Below the pieces are notes generated by a model. That model was not told the DNA's origin, did no database searches, and saw only the letters and a list, made by a program, of their open reading frames with translations. From Dehalococcoidia bacterium (GTDB lineage Bacteria; Chloroflexota; Dehalococcoidia; UBA2979): a DNA stretch of 56,416 nt. Made by a program: the position numbers and the translations under genes. How positions within the stretch are numbered: the first letter of the stretch is position 1; each line of letters opens with the position of its first letter. The stretch is from NCBI GenBank assembly GCA_020845735.1, contig JADLFF010000107.1, positions 1 through 56,416 of the forward strand, written 5' to 3'. This document shows positions 51,823 to 56,416 of the stretch, piece after piece.

Positions 51823-53343
51823 GTGCGTGCGCGCCTCGTCCTGCTCCTCCTCGTTGTGTTCGGGCTCTCGCTCGCGCTCGTCGCGTGCGCGGAGCCTCGC
51901 GCGCGGCTCCGTCGTGACGTGGCACCCTCGACGCGGAGCGCGCCCGCAACGCCCGCCCCGGCCGTGAGCGCCACCTCGAGCGCTGCGACCGCCACACCCA
52001 TTCCGGAGGGCCGGGCATGGGCGCTCGTCGCGCACCAGCGCCGCGACGTGATCGCGCTCAGGCTCGAGGAGGCGCGCGGCATCCTCGAGGGCCGCGTGCG
52101 CGACTGGAGCGAGGTCGGCGGCGCGCCGGGCGCCATCGCCGTGTACCTGCCCGCCGAGGACGAGCGCGACCTCGAGCGCACGCTGGGCAGCGTTGTCGGC
52201 CAGCGCCTGCCCGCCGCCGCACTCCTCGAGACCGTGGCGCGCGACCCCGGCGCGCTCGGCGTCGTGCGTGCCGACCAGATCGCGCCCGGCGTGCTCCCCC
52301 TGGTCGTCGAGGGGTACGACCCGCTGCGCAACCCCGCCTCGGCGTCCCCGATCCGGCTCGAGGGCCACCTGCCGCCGTACGACCCCGTGCTGCTCGTCGC
52401 CCTCGGCGAGGTGATCCCCGCGCGCTGCGTGCATGCCACCCTCGAGGCACTGGGCGGGGGCGAGCCCTACGGCGGCGTGCGCGTACTGCTCGAGGGCGCC
52501 GACATCGCCGTCACCTCGCTCGACGCCTCGTTGAGCGCGGCCGCGCCGCCGACGCCCTGCGTCCAGACCTTCGTGCTGCAGGGCACGCCTCGGGCGGCGG
52601 GGGCGATGGCGGAGGCAGGCATCGATGTGGTGTTCGCCAACGGCAACCACATCATGGACTGCTGGACGGCGTGCCCTCGGACGCAGGCGCTGCGCGACAC
52701 GCTCGCCGCGCTGCGCGGGGCAGGCCTCGCGACGGCCGGGGCGGGCGAGACGGAGATCGAGGCACGCCGCCCCGCCATCCTCGAGACGGCCGACGGCACT
52801 CGATTCGCGTTCGTCGCCTACGACGGCGTGTCGCCCGGGAACTGGGCCGGCGCGAGCTACCCCGGAACCGCGCCGCTGCGTCGTGAGGCGGTGATCGAGG
52901 ACGTGCGCGCCGCGCGCGCACTCGCCGATGTCGTCGTCGTCGGCCTCAGCATGGGCGAGGAGTACTCGTACGACCCGACGCCGAACCAGCGGGACCTTGC
53001 CCGCGCCGCCATCGAGGCGGGGGCGACGCTCGTCCTCGGGAACCACCCCCACGTGCCCCAGACCATCGAGCTGCGCGCCGGCACAGAGGCGCGGGACGCC
53101 CTCGCGGGGTACGGCCTGGGCAACTTCCTGTTCGACCAGACGTGGTCCGCCGAGACCATGCAGTCGCTGCTCCTCGAGGTGGGGTTCGCCGAGGGACGGC
53201 TGATCGGGTACCGCCTGCGGCCCGTCGTGAATCGAGGGGCCGTGGCGTTCCCCACGCGCCCCGAGGTGCTTGCCGCGCACGACCCCCTCGGCCGCGCCAT
53301 CCTCGAGCGGGCGTGGGCCGCGCAGGACCGCCTGCCGCGCTAG
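51823..53343 (+). CDS. CapA family lipoprotein with N-terminal binding-protein-like domain
   Basis: 506 aa. Signal peptide with lipobox (LSLALVAC near 15-22), then a Thr/Ala/Pro linker. Residues about 65-180 (EARGILEGRVRDWSEVGG, GALGVVRADQIAPGVLPL) look like a phosphate-binding-protein-type domain. The C-terminal part is the CapA/PgsA metallophosphatase-like domain: LEGADIAVTSLDAS near 225, VVFANGNHIMDCW near 268, FVAYDGVSPGN near 328, VVGLSMGEEYSYDPTPNQR near 374, NHPHVPQ near 407, GLGNFLFDQ near 430. CapA proteins take part in polyglutamate capsule synthesis or act as surface hydrolases; no capBC here. Convergent with the CaiB gene (4 bp overlap). Confidence 0.86.
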   Translation: MRARLVLLLLVVFGLSLALVACAEPRARLRRDVAPSTRSAPATPAPAVSATSSAATATPIPEGRAWALVAHQRRDVIALRLEEARGILEGRVRDWSEVGGAPGAIAVYLPAEDERDLERTLGSVVGQRLPAAALLETVARDPGALGVVRADQIAPGVLPLVVEGYDPLRNPASASPIRLEGHLPPYDPVLLVALGEVIPARCVHATLEALGGGEPYGGVRVLLEGADIAVTSLDASLSAAAPPTPCVQTFVLQGTPRAAGAMAEAGIDVVFANGNHIMDCWTACPRTQALRDTLAALRGAGLATAGAGETEIEARRPAILETADGTRFAFVAYDGVSPGNWAGASYPGTAPLRREAVIEDVRAARALADVVVVGLSMGEEYSYDPTPNQRDLARAAIEAGATLVLGNHPHVPQTIELRAGTEARDALAGYGLGNFLFDQTWSAETMQSLLLEVGFAEGRLIGYRLRPVVNRGAVAFPTRPEVLAAHDPLGRAILERAWAAQDRLPR

Positions 53344-55895
53344 CTGCCTGGCGTGTAGCCGAGGACCGCCGGCGAGTAGGTCGTCCCGACGTGGCCCGCC
53401 TCGATCAGCGCTTGGTACTCGGCCGCCGAGTAGCCCATGAGCTCGCGATAGACGTACTCGTTGTCCTGCCCGAGGCGCGCCGGGCCTCGGCGGATGTGGT
53501 TGGGCGTGAGCGCCTGCTTCCAGAAGAGCCCCGGGTACCACTGCAGCCCCGTCGAGGCCTGGTCCACGTACTCGAAGAAGCCGCGTGCGTGGAGGTGGGG
53601 CGACTGGAACCGCTCGGCGGCGGTGAGGAGCGGGCCCGCGGTGACGCCTCGGGACTGGAGCTGGTGGAACAGCCAGAACTTGTCGTACTGCCTCGTGAGG
53701 GCGCCCACCGCGGCGTCGAGGGCATCGAGGTGCGCGAGCCGTGCCTCGCAGGTCGCGAACCGCTCATCCGAGGCGAGCGCGGGGTTGCCCAGTACCTCGC
53801 AGAGCGCGCGGAACTGCTCGTCGGTGGCCACGTCGATGGCCACCCACTGCTCACGCCCGTCCCGCGAGGGGTGCGTGGGGTAGGCCTGGTGTGGCGCGTG
53901 CGTCCGATGGCGATTGCCCTGCGGTCCCGGGTCGTGGCCGTTCATCGTCCAGTCGAGGATGGCCTCGCCGAGGAGGGGCAGGAAGTTCTCGGCCTGCGAC
54001 AGCTCGATGAGCTGGCCCTCGCCCGTCCGGACACGGTGCCGCAGCGCCATCGAGACTGCGAACGCGCCCTGGATGCCCGCGACGGCGTCGCCCGTGAACA
54101 CGTCGCCGCTTTCGTCGGGAGTGCCCTCCGGGTAGCCGCGCACGTAGTGGTGGCCGATCATCCCCTCGATGTGCGTGCCGAGGGCGCGGTAGTTCTTGTA
54201 GGGGCCGGAGAGCCCGAACGCCGGCATGCGCAGCATGATCAGCTTCGGGTTGTGCGGCAGTAGCTCCTCGTAGGTGATGTGCGCCTTCTCGATGGTCTCC
54301 GGCACGTTGTTCTCGATGAGGACATCGGCGTTGGCGACGAGGCGGTAGAACGCCTCGCGGCCCTCGGGCGTGGTGATGTCGGCGGTCATCGAGCGCTTGT
54401 TGCGCGCGTGCAGGTTGAACCCCGAGTTGCGGTTCCAGGGGTCGAGGCCCGGGTCGTAGTCGGGGAACGAGCCTCCGGCCGCGAGGCCCATCGCGCCGGT
54501 GGCCTCCTGCTGAGCTTTCGTCGTCGAGCGCTCCGCCCCGCGCGTCGAGGGCTGGATGCGCGTGATCGGCTCGACGCGGATGACCTCGGCGCCCCAGTCC
54601 GCGAGGAGCTGCGTGCAGTACGGGCCCGCCCACACGACCGTGACATCGACGACACGCACCCCCTCGAGGGGGAGGCGGTGGGGTCCGGCGGGTGCGGCAT
54701 CTCGCGAGTCGCGCGAGGGCAGCGGCGCCTTCGCCTCGGCGAGCACCTCTGCCGTGTGCTCCCCGAGGAGCGGCGCACGTCGAGCGGGCGGGCGGGGCGT
54801 CACCGACATGATGAAGGGCCGCCCCGGGTACTCGACGGGGCCGGTGTGCGGGTGGTCGATCGTCTCCCACGCGCCGCGGCCTCGATAGTGGGGGTCCTCG
54901 ACGAGGTCCTTTGGTGTGTTGATCGCACCTGCGAGGGCGTGCGCCTGCACCTGCGCCTCGCGCACCGCGTCGGCCTTGGTGCGCTCCATCAGCCAGCCGA
55001 GGTAGGTCGCCTCGATCTCCTCGACGAGCGCGCGGTCAACGAGGTTGGCGGGCACCGTGAGGCGTGGGTCCGCGGCGAGGTCGTCGCGCCCGATCATGCG
55101 CAGGAAGGCGGGGAGGCGACGGCCGCCCGCCGCGTTGATGTTGAGCCAGCCATCGAGGCAGGGCCGGGCGCCCGTCGCGAGCGTACTGCCGGCGGCGTAG
55201 CGCTGCGGCTCGATGCCGTTGTAGGAGTGATTGGCGAGGTAGGGCGCGGCGCGGTCACGCGACCCCGCCTGCGTGTCGTAGATGGAGATGTCGATGTGGT
55301 CACCGGCGCCGGTCGCCTCCTGGCGGAGGAACGCCATCGCCGTCGCGAGCGCCGTGACGGCGCCCGCCTGGTAGTCCGCGAGTGGACTCGCGCCGCCGAG
55401 CTTGAGCGGCTCGCGGTGCTCGGAGCCCGTCCAGAGCATCGGGCCCGCCATGCCCTGCGCCACGATGTCGGAGAGACCGTAGCCCTGGAAGGGGCTGGAC
55501 TGCCCCCACGGCGTGACCGAGACGAGGACGAGGCCAGGCCGTACCGCCTCGAGGTGGGCGTGGTTCAGGACAAGGGTTGCGGGGTGGCCGGGCGTGAAGT
55601 CCTCGACGAGCACATCGTGCTGCGCCGCCAGCCCGAGGACCGCTGCCAGCGCCTCGTCCGTGGCGAGGTCGAGCACGGCGGAGCGCTTGTTGGTGTTGAG
55701 GTGCAGGAAGCGAATCGAGCCCTCGGGGTGCGGGACGTCGTGGAAGAACGGCGGTTCACGCCTCGAGGGGTCGCCGTCGGGCGGTTCGATCTTGGTGACC
55801 GAGGCGCCGAAGTCGGCGAGCAGCTTGGTCGCGTAGGGCCCCGCCACCCCCGTGGTGAGGTCGAGCACGCGCATTCCCTCGAGCGGACCGGCCAT
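53340..55895 (-). CDS. Double-domain CaiB/BaiF CoA-transferase
   Basis: 851 aa, about twice the size of a single family III CoA-transferase, because two CaiB/BaiF units are fused. The first begins LEGMRVLDLTTGVAGPYATK and the second, near 412, LEGVRVVDVTVVWAGPYCTQ. Asp174 in ADYQAG corresponds to the catalytic aspartate of formyl-CoA transferase; the second unit keeps Asp in TGDAVAG. Each half has its own GRGAWETIDHPHTG/ARGFFEYVDQ-type region. Such enzymes move CoA between acids through an aspartyl-CoA intermediate. The acids are unknown. It starts about 100 bp after the RDD gene. Confidence 0.92.
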   Translation of the reverse strand: MAGPLEGMRVLDLTTGVAGPYATKLLADFGASVTKIEPPDGDPSRREPPFFHDVPHPEGSIRFLHLNTNKRSAVLDLATDEALAAVLGLAAQHDVLVEDFTPGHPATLVLNHAHLEAVRPGLVLVSVTPWGQSSPFQGYGLSDIVAQGMAGPMLWTGSEHREPLKLGGASPLADYQAGAVTALATAMAFLRQEATGAGDHIDISIYDTQAGSRDRAAPYLANHSYNGIEPQRYAAGSTLATGARPCLDGWLNINAAGGRRLPAFLRMIGRDDLAADPRLTVPANLVDRALVEEIEATYLGWLMERTKADAVREAQVQAHALAGAINTPKDLVEDPHYRGRGAWETIDHPHTGPVEYPGRPFIMSVTPRPPARRAPLLGEHTAEVLAEAKAPLPSRDSRDAAPAGPHRLPLEGVRVVDVTVVWAGPYCTQLLADWGAEVIRVEPITRIQPSTRGAERSTTKAQQEATGAMGLAAGGSFPDYDPGLDPWNRNSGFNLHARNKRSMTADITTPEGREAFYRLVANADVLIENNVPETIEKAHITYEELLPHNPKLIMLRMPAFGLSGPYKNYRALGTHIEGMIGHHYVRGYPEGTPDESGDVFTGDAVAGIQGAFAVSMALRHRVRTGEGQLIELSQAENFLPLLGEAILDWTMNGHDPGPQGNRHRTHAPHQAYPTHPSRDGREQWVAIDVATDEQFRALCEVLGNPALASDERFATCEARLAHLDALDAAVGALTRQYDKFWLFHQLQSRGVTAGPLLTAAERFQSPHLHARGFFEYVDQASTGLQWYPGLFWKQALTPNHIRRGPARLGQDNEYVYRELMGYSAAEYQALIEAGHVGTTYSPAVLGYTPGS

Positions 55896-55997
55896 CGAGC
55901 GCCCCTCTCCGAGCGGGCGCCATCATAGCGGCACGATTACGAGCGACGACGCGGATCGAGGCCGGGCGGCGTCAGGCCGCGCTGTCAGCCTGCGCTG

Positions 55998-56416
55998 TCA
56001 GATCGTGCTGGCCGTGCTCTCGGCACTCGAGGGTGCGATGGCCTCGATGCGTGGTCCCCGGGGCACGGGCGTGGGATCGAGCTCGAAGTCGGACTCGAAG
56101 TCCGCCTCCAGCTCCTCGATGGCCGTGCGCAGCTCGGTGCCGGTGCGCGGGATCTGGCTCGTGAACTGGGAGGCGCTGAGGACGTTGTAGACCATCGAGA
56201 GGACCCAGAGCGCCGCCCAGACCTTCGCCGCCGTGCTCGTGGAGAGCGGAGCGGAGCTCGGAGGGTAGACCACGCCACCGCCCGGCACGCGCACGACGTA
56301 GGTGTCGGCGAACTTGTCGTGCCAGGTCTGGCGCTTCGAGTCCCAGGCGGCCCAGAGGTAGCCGATGAACAGGATCGTGCTCACGGTCTTGCCGACGTTC
56401 CTCGCGGCGCCGTGGA
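55998..56416 (-). CDS. RDD family membrane protein, N-terminus outside window
   Basis: The visible 138 codons are open to the window edge, with HGAARNVGKTVSTILFIGYL before an internal GTG at 56384. The segment WDSKRQTWHDKFADTYVVRV is the typical end of RDD domains (small membrane proteins, some of which exchange sodium for protons). After it come a membrane helix (AAKVWAALWVLSMVYNVLS) and an acidic, Pro-rich tail (ELEADFESDFELDPTPVPRG). It lies upstream of the CaiB gene on the same strand. Confidence 0.8.
   Translation of the reverse strand, partial: HGAARNVGKTVSTILFIGYLWAAWDSKRQTWHDKFADTYVVRVPGGGVVYPPSSAPLSTSTAAKVWAALWVLSMVYNVLSASQFTSQIPRTGTELRTAIEELEADFESDFELDPTPVPRGPRIEAIAPSSAESTASTI

Overview
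A 56.4 kb, very GC-rich, gene-dense chromosomal stretch with 56 protein genes recognised (two cut by the window edges). No rRNA, tRNA, CRISPR, phage or insertion sequence was found. The organism looks like an aerobic, heterotrophic, free-living bacterium. The best guess is Chloroflexota (Dehalococcoidia/Tepidiforma-like): Thr/Pro/Ala-rich lipoprotein linkers, a membrane protein with DUF5671-like repeats, an rplY-secG-substrate-binding-protein operon, many acyl-CoA enzymes, and a succinate dehydrogenase of the actinobacterial Sdh1 type. Actinomycetota is the alternative. The lineage is inference.

Layout. 1-7.3 kb: edge of a membrane protein gene, aspS, a secreted protein, and a peptide-type ABC importer (binding protein plus two permeases, no ATPase). 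7.4-14.5 kb: the proteostasis block tig-clpP-clpX, then tlyA-nadK-methyltransferase and an ArgA-like acetyltransferase-Nudix pair with ATGA-type overlaps. 14.5-26.2 kb: an MFS exporter, sdhCAB, a degenerate response regulator, an acetyltransferase, and fumC, mdh and icd on the opposite strand, followed by a small ferredoxin; four TCA steps lie within about 10 kb. 26.2-35.1 kb: hydrolase, GIY-YIG protein, cupin, two acyl-CoA-dehydrogenase-fold enzymes, HAD phosphatase, a six-repeat membrane protein and a CBS-domain transporter. 35.2-37.9 kb: binding protein, secG, rplY. 38.0-40.6 kb: an ArsR-controlled operon of two VOC and two SRPBCC proteins with a readable promoter/operator. 40.6-44.9 kb: hydantoinase/oxoprolinase A and B subunits and two small membrane proteins. 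45-56.4 kb: an M28 peptidase lipoprotein, a LysM lipoprotein, an acyl-CoA carboxylase subunit, a guanidinium-exporter-like SMR protein, a DUF4440 protein, a two-subunit CoA-transferase, a CapA lipoprotein, a double CaiB CoA-transferase and an RDD membrane protein.

The most striking non-coding finding is a sequence upstream of the SMR gene that matches the guanidine-III (ykkC-III) riboswitch, followed by a hairpin holding the ribosome-binding site. Others are: probable CTG start codons for mdh and the M28 peptidase; four TAnnnT boxes placed 6-7 nt before start codons (leaderless mRNAs); a dispersed intergenic repeat family sharing a TTCGMCAGGCTCA...GCGAACGG core, tandem at two loci and inverted at a third; a 9-nt microrepeat family at two places; and a strong excess of CCTCG/CGAGG that reaches into codon choice.
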